In this document: positions 23,860 through 36,240 of the stretch, piece by piece | Position numbering within the stretch: the first letter of the stretch is position 1 | Layout: every line of letters begins with the position of its first letter | Assembly: GCA_015183035.1 (NCBI GenBank) | Contig: JACZZP010000006.1 | Span: 434,001-498,000 of the forward strand | Source of the DNA: Meloidogyne chitwoodi | Taxonomy: Eukaryota; Nematoda; Chromadorea; Rhabditida; Meloidogynidae | Direction of reading: 5' to 3' | Length of the DNA: 64,000 bases | The notes under the pieces: generated by a model | What the model saw: the letters and a program-made list of their open reading frames with translations, nothing else | Told to the model about the DNA's origin: nothing | Database searches by the model: none | Translations under genes and position numbers: made by a program

Positions 23860-26171
23860 ATGAATATTTCCCCAAAAATAACAACAGAAGAAAAATCATC
23901 AACAAAAATAATAATTGAAGATTATGATCAAACAATAACCTCATATTCTCCTCCTTTATATAATTCTTCTTCAACAATTTCAAATAATAGTTATTCTTCT
24001 CCTTCTTCTTCTTCAGAACCTTCTACTTCTTATTCTTCTCAAGAAAAAGAAGAAGGAAATAATAATTTTTGTAAAAATTGTTTTAATAATAAAAAAGAAA
24101 CGGAAATAAATGATGTTAAAATAATTAATAATAATAATAATTTTACTAATGAATGGACTATAAGACCAGATGCAAAATGGAAGGTTAGGTCAATTGGATT
24201 GTTAGCTGCGATTTTGCCTGGTAAAGAGAGTTATTTTTAGATATTTTTATATAAGAGGGAACTTTCTGATTCCTAGATTTTCTGATTTTTTAAAATTCTG
24301 ACTTATATTCTGATTTTTAAAAATTCCGACTTATATTCTGATTTTAATATTCTGATTTTTTAATATTCTGATTTTAAAAATTCTGATCTTAAATATTCTG
24401 ATTTTTAAATTCTGATTTTTAACAATTCTGATCTTAAATATACTGATTTGTTAAATATTCTGATTTTTTTACTCTGATTTTTTAATATTCTGATTTTTAA
24501 AATTTTGATTTTTAAATATTCTGATAAAATTTTTAAAGGTATTGCCTGTTATTTATGTTTAGCATATTCATTTACATTGCAAAATGATAGAATATCAAAT
24601 TTTACAATTCCTTCAACTCATTGCCCGGTAATAATATTATTCTTAAATTATTTAATTATTTTAGGGTCTTAAAAGTATTTTTCCTCCAGTCAGTTATAGG
24701 TAAATAAAAATTAAATTTTAATTTTATTTTTTAAAGTATTGGAGTATGGAAACCTCAAAAATATATTTGGCTAATGGTAAATTTTTTTTTAATTAATTTT
24801 AAATAAATTTATAATTATTAAATAAAATTTTAAAATTTTTTAAAATAATTTTTGCAGGTTCTAGCAATGCATTTACCTCCACGTTTTTTCTATGCCATTG
24901 TTAGCTTTATTTTAATTAAATATTAAATTAATTTATTAAAAAATTAAATATTAAATTAATTATTTAAAAAATTAAAAAAAATAATTTATTAAAAAAAGGT
25001 TTATAAAAATCATTATTCATTGGGCGATTCTATACATAGAACAAAAACTTGGTTTTGCGCAATTGTTAAATTACATTATTTTCTTTTGGTTATTGAAGCG
25101 TTTGGATTAACTGCTGTTTCTGTGATTGATATTGAAAGCAATTTTAGTAGGTTTATTTAAATGTTCTGATTATTTATTTAAATATTCTGTTTTAAATGTT
25201 TTGATTTTTAAATGTTCTGATTTTTAAATATTCTGATTATTTAAATATTCTGATTTTTAAATGTTATGAAACTTAAAAATTCTGATTATTTAAATTTCTG
25301 ATTTTTAAATGTTCTGAAACTTAAATATTCTGATTTTTAAATATTATGATTATTTAAATATTCTTATTTTTAAATATTCTGATTTTTATTAAAAAATATA
25401 TATTTATTCAGAAATTCACGCCTGTTGTTTTGCTCTGTGGCTTGTACCATTCAATTTAAACATGCTATTTAATAATCTTTTACATTATCATTCTGGAATA
25501 CGTAAATTAAGACCAATGGTAAGTTTATTATTATTATTTTTTTAATCATTTCCTTCTAAATTTAAATTATTTAAATATTTAAAAATATCAGAATAATAAA
25601 TATTTTAGCATGACAGAGTATTCCAATTTAAATGTTCATTATTTTTGGTTGGTTATCCACTTTCTATGTCAACTGGCTTTTCTTATCTAACATTTGTATT
25701 GACATGCAGCACAATACGTAATTTAATATAATTAATATTTTTTTAATAATTTACCAAATTTAAATTAAATTCTCGTTAAAGGTTTTCAGTTATTAATAAG
25801 AAAAAATCAGAAAATACTTGAGTAAAATTATGCGAGAAACAGAATCCCGCGGAAATCAAAAAGTAAGTTAGAGGATCCCTTCCAACACTGACCCCTATAT
25901 TCCCATATTAGAAGTGTAATTTAAAATTAAATAAAAAATTAAAAAAATTTTAATTAAAAAATAATATCCAACTTTTAAAGCATATGCAACATTTTCATTA
26001 GCTGAATATTTTTTAATTGGAATAAATTCAATGTTTTATTTTCTTCTCATTTGGGAGTTTGATGGGACAAAATTGGAAGTTTATGTTAAACATAAAAAGC
26101 CTATTCTAGTAAAAAATCAGCAAAAAATGATGGAAATGAGGAAAAATAAAAAAGAAGAAAATATTAAATAA
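23860..26171 (+). CDS. PGAP2: PGAP2-like multi-pass membrane protein (FRAG1/DRAM/Sfk1 family)
   Basis: PGAP2 acts in Golgi lipid remodelling of GPI-anchored proteins. Nine exons are supported by in-frame junctions: 23860-24220, 24539-24627, 24665-24699, 24737-24776, from 24858, from about 24999, from about 25411, from about 25609, and a last one ending TAA at 26171; about 370 residues. Residues 1-100 are a Ser/Asn/Glu-rich extension not typical of the family. The conserved part starts at WKVRSIGLLAAILPG (first membrane segment). It carries THCP, PPVSYSIG, PQKYIW and PPRFFYAI, then later EIHACCF-like and EYFLIGINSMFYFLL segments and a cytosolic Lys-rich tail. The order THC - SxSxxIG - PQxYxW - PRF matches PGAP2. 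Introns contain TTCTGATTTTTAAA repeats. Confidence 0.82.
24270..24535. repeat. Degenerate TTCTGATTTTTAAA tandem repeat in an intron
   Basis: The phrase ATTCTGATTTTTAA with small variations recurs more than a dozen times. The same phrase fills 25160-25390 and appears in both orientations at 17840-17930, so it is a locally amplified simple repeat of this genome. Confidence 0.8.
25160..25390. repeat. Second TTCTGATTTTTAAA repeat tract in the PGAP2-like gene
   Basis: Variants TTTAAATATTCTGATT and TTTAAATGTTCTGA repeat through this intron. The tract resembles that in the first intron but has a TTTAAATATTC spacer. Confidence 0.75.
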
Positions 26172-26385
26172 AATAAAAAAATAAAAATATTTTTTTTTAA
26201 TATTTGGACAAAAGATTCTACACAAAATATTTTTTAAAAATATTTAAAATATTTTTTTTTTTGCTCAATTTTATTTATATTATGAAATAAATTTATTTGA
26301 AATCTAATATTTAATTTACAGTCATTTCCGGTAAAATTATGTCATTTAAACTACATTTTTAAAAAAGAATTATAAATATGATATT

Positions 26386-28207
26386 CTAATTTTCTAGTAT
26401 ATTCTTCATTTCTCTAGTATAACCTTCATTATCATCATCAAATTCAAAATTTCCATAACTCATTAAAGGATATATTCTACTAAAATTATAAAAAACATTA
26501 TTTATCTCAAATTCTTTTTCGATTATAACATTCAAAAACGATGACTTTTTGGATTCTTTTAATTTTTTATTTTCATATTTAGCAGATTTAGGAATTTTTA
26601 TAGTTATTTTACCCAGACCAACAGATAAAGGATGTCTAAATAATCCTTAATTAATTTCCTTTTCTTCATCTTTTTTTAAATTAACATTTGCTATTTTAAT
26701 AGTAATTTCATAACGCATAAATTCAAATATTTCTTTTAATTTTTCATTTAATTCTAATTTTTCATTCCAACATTTTGTTTGATTTTCTTTTTCAATTTTT
26801 AAAAAGAATACAAGTTTAGACGACCGTTCTTTCCCATGAAAGATAATAAAATAATTGCCATGTTTTTCGAATTTTATACAAAAATTAAAATATGTTAATA
26901 TTTTATTTAGCTTTGGAGGATTTCCTATTGATGAAGAATTAATAATATTTATTATATTCATTTCCTTTTTTGGATTAAATTCTGTATTTAAAAAACAATT
27001 TAATTTTATTAATTCGAAATGTCCGCGTTGTTTAAAAATAATTGAATTATTCCATTTATATTTATTTCTTTTCCTATATTTTCATGGTTTTCATTATCAT
27101 TTTGTAATAAATTAAATTCTGCATAAAATAAAGGACGAATTTTCATCAGTGGCTATAAAAATAAATTAAAGTTTTTTAAACATTTTTATTTTTCTGTTAA
27201 AAATGTTTTAGCTTTGCTGTTTTCTAACATTAATTAAATAATAATAATAATATACTCTAATGAAAAGATGGCTCCCGGAAAATGCGTCAGTGGAAAATCG
27301 GTCAGTGGAAAATACGTCAGTGAAGAAACAGTAAATAAAATCATTAAAACACATGTAAAACACAAAAACACATGTAAACACAAAAACACATGTAAAACAC
27401 AAAAACACATGTAAAACACAAAAACACATGTAAAACACAAAAACACATGTAAAACACAAAAACACATGTAAAACACAAAAACACATGTAAAACACAAAAA
27501 ATTTAAATTTATTTTTGTGTTTTACATGTGTTTTAATAATTTTATTTACTGTTTCTTCAATGCGATTTTCCACTGACCGATTTTCCGGACACGGAATAGA
27601 TATCGGGTTGATCATTTTTATTTTATATTTTTCGATTGCTTTAACACTTTTATAGAATTTTCAATTTAAAAAGCGAACAGCAAAAGATTACAATTTTAAA
27701 AAATTGAAAAATAAAATTAAAAATATTAAAAAAAATATTTACCATTGGTTCAATTGTTTTTTCTTCTCTAATAAAGCTTAAAAAACGATTTATACTTCCA
27801 TTTATTTGTTTTAACATACAAATAGTTAATCCAAATTTATAAGTATTATAAAAAAAATTTTTTAATAAAACTTGTTTTTCACCATTTTCATTAATTTTAA
27901 TTTTATATAATTCATCAGAATTATTAAAATCAGAACAATCACTTTTAAAAACAGAATTTCTTAAATAAAACCCTTTTATACTTTCATTCTGATTAATATT
28001 ATTAATTTCAATTAAAATTTTTAAATAATTGTCACTTGCATTTTCATTTAATTTTATTTCTTTCAATTGGACATCATTAATTCCATTTTCTTTTAAATTA
28101 TTTTCTTCTAATTCTATTTTGAATTTTTGATTATTTAAAATATTTGAAAATGAAAAATAAAATAATTTTAGTAGAAAAATAAATAAAAAAATAATTTTAA
28201 TATTCAT
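26386..28207 (-). pseudogene. Family gene 2, degraded
   Basis: Homologous to genes 1 and 3 over its whole length. Exon 1 (27743-28207) is intact: a signal peptide as in gene 1, and a donor GTAAAT after EPM. Exon 2 should span 26386-27152 but is broken twice. A one-base deletion near 27040 shifts the frame in the NGINSI region, and a GAA-to-TAA change near 26648 stops the frame right after EEKEIN. Beyond the stop the sequence still reads toward GYTREMKN and the normal terminal TAG, with a diverged middle. The intron carries a TIR element. If exon 1 is still expressed, a truncated secreted protein is possible (inference). Confidence 0.85.
27275..27588. mobile_element. TIR element with internal 18-bp tandem repeat in the intron of gene 2
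   Basis: The left end (CCGGAAAATGCGTCAGTGG, then AAATCGGTCAGTGG) and the right end (CCACTGACCGATTTTCCGG) are inverted, and CAGTAAATAAAAT/ATTTTATTTACTG extends the arms. The core is about eight copies of ACACAAAAACACATGTAA (27346-27499). Confidence 0.75.
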
Positions 28208-28349
28208 TTTTTAAATTAATTAATTTTAAATTAGTGAGTGGTTGTCTTTTATAAATTTTTCGATCTATTTTATAAAGCATGGAATAGACTTTTATTAAAA
28301 AATTATATATTCACTAGTAAATATTGAGAAATATTGGGCGGTGGTCTCT
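28208..28349 (-). promoter_or_regulatory. Conserved promoter-proximal module of family gene 2
   Basis: The same order as upstream of gene 1, read on the minus strand: AGAGACCACCGCCCAATATT, a TTTATAAAAT stretch, AAAAGACAACCACTCACTAA, then the AT run before ATG. TGCACTT lies just beyond at 28389-28395. Confidence 0.5.
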
Positions 28350-28590
28350 TTTAAATATTTTTCATTAAATTATTTTTAAATTGATAAATGCACTTATATG
28401 TATTAAATTAAATATTGAGAAATATCACCATCCTAGGAAAAGCCGCCTTTTTCAATATTATTATTTTTTAAAATAATTTATTTTATTTAAAAAGTAAAAT
28501 TTATCACATTTGGGAGACCAGTCGTAAACAGTCAACAAACAAGTCTCAGTTCTCTACCTTCGCTACTATTGTATTTTCTTTTGTATAAAC

Positions 28591-29646
28591 CAGGGATGCA
28601 TATCGTTCGGTTTTATACGATACGATATACGATACGATATAATTTCAGAAAAAAATACGATACGATATACGATACGATATAATTTCAGAAAAAAATACGA
28701 TACGATATACGATACGATATAATTTCAAAAAAAATATGATACGATATACGATACGATATTATTTCAGAAAAAAATACGATACGATATACGATACGATATA
28801 AAATTCGAAAAAAATACGATAAGATATAAGCAAGTGTCGGGCCGATTTTTCGAGACAGATAAATTTTGAAAATTTTTCAGATGTCTCGGCGCCACTGTTC
28901 TCTAGCAGAGTTGCCGCGGGTTCAAAAAAATTTGGGTACGGGTTTCGGGTTGGAATATTTTTATTTCAGGTATCGGGTAAGAAAAAAGGCCGGGTTTCGG
29001 GCGGGAACCCTGCTCCATATCTACCGAAAATTCACACTTTCAGCGCCGCAGGCGAAAATTTTGAAAAATTATTGCGCTCTAGTTGCTAAAAATAGCTTTT
29101 TTTTAGCGCTACAATCAAAAATATAGGAATTTAATTTTTCTTCTAGCTTAAAAATTTAAAACGAACAAAATAAAGAAAGATTTAACAATAATTAATGGCC
29201 TCTAGGTATTTCGCAAATTAATAGGAATCTAACCAACGTATGACAAGACAATAAACTAACACACTAACCACCAAACCATACTTGTCGATTAACCAATTTA
29301 ATTATAGGTAAATCATTCCTTATAGTATTTTTTTCTTCCCTTACAAGAGAAGAGAAATAAATAAAGAATAAAAGAGGAAGAAAGTCAAAAGAAAGCAATG
29401 GGGGAAATTAATTTATGTAATAAAATAATAGTATAATAAGTTTTTCCTATAAAATATAATAACGATATAAAATAACTAAAAAAAATACGATACGATATAC
29501 GATACGATATAAAATCCGAAAAAAATACGATACGATATACGATACGATATTATTTCAGAAAAAAATACGATACGATACAAAATCACCCCAAAAATACGAT
29601 AAAATACGATATACGATAACGATATACGATACGATATGCATCCCTG
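28591..29646. mobile_element. Non-autonomous hAT-like element with 8-bp target-site duplication
   Basis: The element starts CAGGGATGCATATCG and ends CGATATGCATCCCTG. It is flanked on both sides by GTATAAAC (28583-28590 and 29647-29654). Ends beginning CAGGG and an 8-bp duplication are hallmarks of the hAT superfamily. The paralogous flank of gene 1 has the uninterrupted target, GTTTATAC (about 10508-10515). No transposase frame is present. Both subterminal zones are filled with ACGATACGATAT repeats, which produce only spurious frames. Confidence 0.9.
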
Positions 29647-30422
29647 GTATAAACCTTTTGCCCTTTTCTCCGACAAAGAATAAAATAAAAAATTTACACA
29701 ATTGCCTCAAATACAATTATTAATAAATTTTATCGAAAAAAAATAGTTGCACTCAAATTTTGGCACTGAAATGGGGTGCCAAAGAACAGAGAAGTACCAT
29801 TTAAAATTGATATTTGATTTATAAATTTGTAAAAGACTAATGAAAGTTTATACTTTTTTAGTATCTAAATATTTAAAAATATAAAGATAAAAGTGTAGAT
29901 TTTAATAATTCTGTTTTTCTGAAAAAATTCTCTTTCTTCACATACTCTCTCCTTTTTCATGCATCTCTGATTGTTCTCCAACATCTGTCATTCTTAGTTT
30001 TGGAATTACAACTTTATAGAAAGGCACAGAGAAGAATTTGAGGTAAATCTAGATGATTGTCTGTCTTCATATATAATAAGTGTTTTAAATACCTTTAATA
30101 ACGAGTTATGTCAGAGAATGATAAAACGAACGAGAGAGTGTATAAAAATAAGAGAGCATTTTTCGAAAAACAGAATCTTTCTGACTGATAGATGGACTAA
30201 TAATTAGAGATGTTCCAAGACCAAAAATAACAACCAAAAATAACAAAGATCAAAGAAAGGTACAAAACTTATAGACAAGACAAATAAACCGAAATTTCTA
30301 AAACTTCCAAGACCAAGATTCTTGTTACATCTCTACTAATAATAAAAAAATTAGGTATGCTTTTTTTGGTAAAATTACATATAAACTACATTTTTAAAAA
30401 AATATTTTATAAATCCGATATT

Positions 30423-32058
30423 CTAATTTTCTTGAATATTCTTCATTTCTCTAGTATAACCTTCATTATCAACATCAAATTCAAAATTTCCATAACTCAT
30501 TAAAGGATATATTGTAATAAAATTATCAAAAAAATTATTCATATCAAATTCTTTTTTATTTTCATTATCATATGGATTAAATATTAAACTTTTTTTACCT
30601 TTATCATAATAAATATCTGGTCCAATACTAAATAATCCTTCTTTAATTTCCTTTTCTTCTTCTTCATTTAAATTAAGTTCAACTAAAGAAATTGTCATTT
30701 CATAACGCATAGATTCAAATATATTTTTTAATTTTTCATTTAATTTTAATTTTTCATTCCAACATTTTGTTTGATTTTCTTTTTCAATTTTTAAAAAGAA
30801 AACAAGTCTAGCATTCCAATCTTTTCCATTAAAAATAATAAAATAATTTCCAGGTTTTTTGAATTTTATACAAAAATCAAAAAAAATTTTATGTTGATTT
30901 GAAGGATTTTCTATTGCTGAATCATCAATAAACTTAGTCTTTATCTTCTCTTGTTTTGGATTATTTGAAGAATATTCAATTAATGTATCATCAATAAACT
31001 TTATTCTCTTGTCTTGTTTTGGATTAAATTGTGAATTCAAAAAACAATTTAATTTTGTTAATTCGAAGAATATGTATTTTTTAGTTATAATTGAATTTAT
31101 TCCATTTATGTTTATTTGTTTTTTCAAAGGTAAAATATCTTGCACTGATGGATTTTCTTCATTAGCAACATTTTGTAATAAATTAAATTCTGCATAAAAT
31201 AAAGGACAAATTGTCAACAGTGGCTAAAAATAAAGTTTTAAATTTTTAAGGTTTTAGCTTTGTGTCTATCTCTCAAGTTTTAAAATTTAATTTTTCTCAA
31301 GTTTAACCTTAAATTTTATAATTTAAGATTTTATTTTCTCTAAAACTCTTGTTCTCAAATTTAAGCATGAAATTAATTTAAGAGATTTAGGAAATAAAAA
31401 TAAGCTTAAGAGTTTAACAAATGAAAAGGTTTATATAACTTGCAACGCCTTTTATAGTCTTTATTTTTAAAGCAAAAGAAAATGTTCTACCACTGACAAT
31501 TAGAAAAAAAAGAAATAAAAAGCTTATGATTTTTTTAAAAATTGGAAACTAAATAAATTATTAAAAATTTAAACAAGAAAATTCACAAAAGAAAAAAAAA
31601 CTTACAATAATTTTAAATGGCTTTTCTTTTTTAAAAAAATTTCTAAAGCGATGTGTTAATCCTTTTTGTTTTAACATACAAATATTTATTCCATACCGAC
31701 AAACATCATTAAATTGATATTTAAATAAAATTTGTTTTTTACCATTTTGATTAATATTAATTTGATGTAATTGAGAATTATTAAAATAAGAACAACCTTT
31801 TTCAAATCCTTTTAAATAAAATCCTTTTATAATATCCTCATTAATAACACTAATTTCAACTAAAACTTTTACATAATTTTCATTTTTATTTAATTTTATT
31901 TCTTTCAATTTGATATCATTAATTCCATTTTCTTTTAAATTATTTTTTATTAATTCAATTAAAAATTTTTGGTCATTTAAAATAATATTTGAAAATGAAA
32001 AATAAAATAATTTTAATAAAAAAATAAATAATAATAATAAAATAATTTTAATATTCAT
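30423..32058 (-). CDS. Two-exon secreted family protein, gene 3
   Basis: Function unknown; same family as gene 1. Exon 1 is 31606-32058 (donor GTAAGT) and exon 2 is 30423-31223, phase 0, 417 residues. The signal peptide is MNIKIILLLLFIFLLKLFYF. Exon 2 opens PLLTICPLFYAEFNLLQN and keeps NGINSI, DFCIKF, FFLKIEKENQTKCWNE, MRYEMTI and the C-terminal GYTREMKNIQEN. It has an extra repeated segment near exon-2 residue 90 (KxxxKFIDDxxIExxSN occurs twice), a small internal duplication. The part right of 31015 belongs to the palindrome arm; the mirrored copy starts at 62957. Confidence 0.87.
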
Positions 32059-32194
32059 TTTTTAAATTAATTAATTTTAAATTATTGAATGTCTTATAAG
32101 CTCTTTTCTATTTATTTTATAATAAAGAGTCGAATAGATTTTTCAATATTGATATATTTACTTATTAATCGAAAAATATTGGGCGGTGGTCTCT
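32059..32194 (-). promoter_or_regulatory. Conserved promoter-proximal module of family gene 3
   Basis: On the minus strand: AGAGACCACCGCCCAATATT, TATTCGACTCTTTATTATAA, AAAATAAATAGAAAAGAGC, then TTAATTAATTTAAAAA before the ATG. It is slightly shortened relative to genes 1 and 2, lacking the CAACCACTCA piece. A mirrored copy lies upstream of 62957. Confidence 0.45.
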
Positions 32195-32270
32195 TTTAAG
32201 TTATTTTACAAAATGATATATAAATGTACTTATTAAAGTATAATATTGAGAAATATTTAATTGTCTATAT

Positions 32271-32322
32271 TAGAGTTGTCGGATCCTAGAGAATTGCCGA
32301 ATATCCGGATCCGACAACCCTA
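32271..32322. repeat. Short palindrome between genes 3 and 4
   Basis: GTTGTCGGATCC (32275-32286) and GGATCCGACAAC (32307-32318) are exact inverted repeats around a 20-bp loop, with TAGA/CCTA extending the arms. It could be a small foldback element. The remaining sequence from 32195 to 33005 is AT-rich; the open frame at 32555-32791 lacks family support. Confidence 0.5.
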
Positions 32323-33005
32323 GTGTGTCAATTATTTTTTATACCATTTAATGTACCAAAATAGGGGAATTTTTGGAATGGAGAATATTGAAAAAATATC
32401 CAAATTCCCCGGGTTTCGGGTCGGGGATAAATACGCAAACAATATTAGATTTCACAATAATCAGATTTAAAAAAATATTATTTTTAATTAAAAAAGTGCA
32501 CTAAAAAAATGGCTTTTTAGTCTAATTTACAATATTTAATAAAAGGGAAGATATTTGTATGTACTTATAATTAAATATAAATTTAAGCAAATAAGGTATT
32601 CAAAGCAATCCTATTTCTTCCCAACTTCTTTCTTAATTATGCCCTTCTATGAGAAAACACAAGAAATATTAGATTTTATTAAAAAAAAAATTTCGGTACT
32701 CTTTAGTCGAATTTCAAAATATTTGATAAATAAGGAGATATTAAGACATGTACTTTATTTGAGAAAAATAAATAAATCTAATCAAAAGTAATTTTAAAGC
32801 AATCAAATTTCTCAATATTTCTTCCAACTTATTTCTTAATTATCTCCCTCAATGGTAAATGCAATTTTATTTATTTATATTTCTCAATATTATACTAGTA
32901 AATAAAATTAAAAATTAATTTAAAAAGTCTATTCGACGCAATATAAAATAAATAAAAAAATTAAAACACAACCATTCAATCATTTAAAATTAATTAATTT
33001 AAAAA

Positions 33006-34864
33006 ATGAATATTAAAATTATTTTTTTATTTTTATTTATTTTTCTACTAAAATTATTTGATTTTTCATTTTCAAATATTTTAAATGACCAAAAATTTTC
33101 AATAAAAACAAATTTAAAGGAAGGAATTGAACATGTTAAATTGTTAAAAATGAAAGCAAATAAAAATGAAAATTATTTAAAAATTTTAATTGAAATTAAT
33201 ATTATTAATGTGAATAATATAAAAGGATTTTATCTAAAAAATGGCAGATGTTATAATTCTGATGAATCAGAAATAATTAATATTAATCAAAATGGTAAAA
33301 AACAAATTTTATTTAAAAAACAATTAAATGATGCTTATCGATATGGAGTAAATATTTGTGTTTTAGAACAACACGAAGGTGGTACACAACGAATTTTAAA
33401 TGAAAGAGTATTCTTAATTGAAACAATTGTAAGTATTTTTAATTTTTGGGAATGACAGCCATATTTTTATTTAATTATCTTAAAATTTTTATTCATAAAT
33501 TTTTAAAAAATATTAATTAATTTTACTCGTAAAATTTAATATGTTAAAAGCGTGTTAAAGGTAAAATTAAAGCAATTCTTACTGTAGTTCTTTGAAGTAG
33601 AATATCTTAATATTCTTGAAAGCAGTCTAAAAGGGTTTAACTCAGTTAGGCTAAACTTTTTATTTCATTTTTTCTATTTCTAAAATCTCAAAATATTTGA
33701 GAGTAATCTTTTAAATTAATTTTAAGCTTGAACTTGAAAGCATAAAATTTTAGTAAAACTTAAATTATTTAAGTTTAAACTAGAAAAATATTAATTTTAA
33801 AAACATTAAAATAGACTGGTCAACCCTATAGATCAACACAATTATTTAGCCAATTGCTTATTCACAAGGCTTCCGTGTAATTGTTATATTTATAGCACTT
33901 TTTTTAAAATATACCAATTAAATTTGAATAGTTGATGAATAATCTCGTCTCTTTATTATGTTTGTGAAGTTGATCTATAGGGTTTGACCAAAGTAGAAAA
34001 CAAAAGTTAAAAAAGAAAATAATACCTAAAAAATTAAAATAAAAAAACTATATATTTATTTGATGCCATTTATTTTTATAGCCAATAATAACAATTCGAC
34101 CTTTATTTTATGCAGAATTTAATTTATTACAAAATGATAAAGATGAAAATAATCCATTAGTCATACACGATTTGTTTTATATGAAAAAAGAAATAAATAT
34201 TAATGGAATAAATTCAATTATGTCTAAAAAATACAGCCCAGTAATAGCACCAAATGAACCAAAAGATCCTATTGAATTAATAAAATTATATTGTTTTTTA
34301 AATACACAATTTAATACAAAAAATAATATTACAAAGATTATTAATTCTTCAAGAATAGAACATTTTCCAAATAAATATAAAAATTTATTAAGTTCAGAAT
34401 TTAATTTTTGTATAAAATTCAAAGAAACTGGTAATTATTTTATTATTTTTATTGGGGAAGAACGGTCGTCTAACCTTATTTTCTTTTTAAAAATTGAAAA
34501 AGAAAATCAGACAAAATGTTGGAATGAAAGATTAAAATTAAATGAAAAATTAAAAGAAATATTTGAATTTATGCGTTATGAAATGTCAATTACACTAGCA
34601 AATGTTAATTTAAGTATAAAAGAAGAAAAGGAAATTAAAGAAGGATTATTTAGTATTGGATCAAATCTTGTCATCTCATTTTATGGCGGTAAAAAAGTTT
34701 TAATATTTGAAGCATCTGTTGATAAAAATAAAAATGAATTTGATATGAATGATTTTTTTGATTATTTTATTACAATAAAACCTTTAATGAGTTATGGAAA
34801 TTTTGAATTTGATGTTGACAATGAAGGTTATACTAGAGAAATGAAGAATATTCAAGAAAATTAG
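33006..34864 (+). CDS. Two-exon secreted family protein, gene 4
   Basis: Same uncharacterised family. Exon 1 is 33006-33428 (donor GTAAGT) and exon 2 is 34082-34864 (acceptor TTATAG), phase 0, 401 residues. The signal peptide is MNIKIIFLFLFIFLLKLFDF. Exon 1 is shorter than in gene 1: the ELIKNN-like segment is reduced to TNLKEGIEH. Exon 2 begins PIITIRPLFYAEF, where the family usually has PLMTI. NFCIKF, FFLKIEKENQTKCWNE and GYTREMKNIQEN are conserved. The intron (33429-34081) contains a small TIR element. Its upstream region has TCTATTCGACGC and ACACAACCATTCAATCA, but the AGAGACCACC motif is not seen. Mirrored at 60151-62009. Confidence 0.87.
33818..33989. mobile_element. Small TIR element in the intron of gene 4
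   Basis: The ends GGTCAACCCTATAGATCAAC and GTTGATCTATAGGGTTTGACC are inverted repeats with one extra T. The interior is AT-rich and non-coding. Mirrored at 61026-61197. Confidence 0.75.
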
Positions 34865-35192
34865 AATATCGAAAATATAAAAAAAATTTTTTAGAATTAA
34901 AATTTTACAAAAATAGCATTTTTTTATTATAATTAGTCTATCTTTTATTAGATTGAAATATTTCTTTTCTCTATAAAATGTTCTCTTACTTTCACACACA
35001 CAATCCTTTTTAAGCATCTCTAACCGTTTTCCGATTCAACTCGTTTTAATGCTTTTGAAAGAGAGGATGTACTATAAAAAAGTCTCGATTTCCGAGATAA
35101 AAATTCCGAGATCGATAAACGAGACTCAAAAAAACGAGAAATTTCTCGATTTGAGAACCGAGACTGAGATGCATTAAATTTTTGGTAATCCT

Positions 35193-35735
35193 TAAGATCA
35201 TTGTTCCCTTAAAAAATTACCGCAAATGTCCAAATTTCTCTATTTCTTCAATATTTAATAGGTTTTCGCATATGCCGAGCTCGAATCTGAACTTAGTTTT
35301 CAAAATATCTAATCCCGGACTCAGATTCGACATCTCGACTTCAGGATAAATATTTTATATCATCGAATGACAGCTCATTCGATTAGTCTTGTCAAGCTGA
35401 GTCGGTTGATACTAACCTTAATAAGTTTGGATGTTTTTGAAGTAAATTATGATTCCATACAGCTCTCCAAAAATTCAATCATAACTTGCTTGAAAAACAT
35501 CTAAATATATTATTTTTGATATCATTCAACTCAGCTCAAAAAGACGAATCGAATGAGCTATCATTTGCCTAAATAAAAATTATTACCCTGAAATCGACTA
35601 ATTTTGGTCCGGGATTAGATATTTTGAAAACTAAGTTCAGATTCGAACTCAGCATATGCGAAAACCTATTAAATATTGAAGAAATAGAAAAAGTTAGACC
35701 TTTTCGGTAATTTTTTTCAGGGAACAATGATCTTA
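35193..35735. mobile_element. Long-TIR non-autonomous element downstream of gene 4
   Basis: Inverted arms of about 130 bp cover AAGATCATTGTTCCCT, TTCAATATTTAATAGGTTTT and CAAAATATCTAATCCCGG and their complements. The core carries paired GCTCATTCGATT and GAATGAGCTATCATT phrases, as in the element at 23127-23744. There is no coding capacity. Mirrored at 59280-59822. The zone 35060-35165 before it is a cluster of CGAG/CTCG phrases without a gene. Confidence 0.8.
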
Positions 35736-36240
35736 CCAATTTATTTTTTATTAAAATATTATTTATTCAAATACCAAAAAAAAGTTATTTTAAATTTTCT
35801 TTCTTTTTTGTGTCCAAAATATTCAAAAATTTTATCTAAAAATTTTAACAACTGTATAAACATTAAATTTATTTATTTAATAAAATAAATATGTATAAAG
35901 TTTTAAATAAAAATTAATTTCTTCTATTTTATAAAATTATTTATTTATTCACCTTAATTTTTAAATAAATCCCAAAATATAATTTAATATTATTAACGTC
36001 AATGCATTTATTTGATTAATATTTTTATAAAAATGGCTAAATTAATTTTAATATAAATTAAAAGAAATATCAACACAAATATATTCCATTAAAAATATTT
36101 ATAACTTTCTTTTGTTTATCCATAAAATATATTAATTTGTAAACTCTGACAAAATGCCAACTTTAAAAATGTTAAAACGATCTATTTTTCTAAAAATGGC
36201 ATTTTGTCTTCTTTCCATTTTGAAAAATTTTTTGTCCTTT

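Noticed and set aside
27208..27615. 135- and 87-codon minus-strand frames with CVFVFYMCF repeats
   Set aside because: They are translations of the 18-bp tandem repeat in the gene 2 intron element.
28866..29676. Frames in the hAT-like element
   Set aside because: The plus frame has no domain; the minus frame repeats SYRIS-type strings from ACGATACGATAT repeats. No transposase.
32555..32791. 78-codon frame between genes 3 and 4 (mirrored at 62224-62460)
   Set aside because: No signal peptide or similarity to the family, AT-rich composition, and internally repetitive DNA; support is too weak.
34784..35017. 77-codon minus-strand frame overlapping the gene 4 end (mirrored at 59998)
   Set aside because: It overlaps gene 4 antisense, with no independent evidence.
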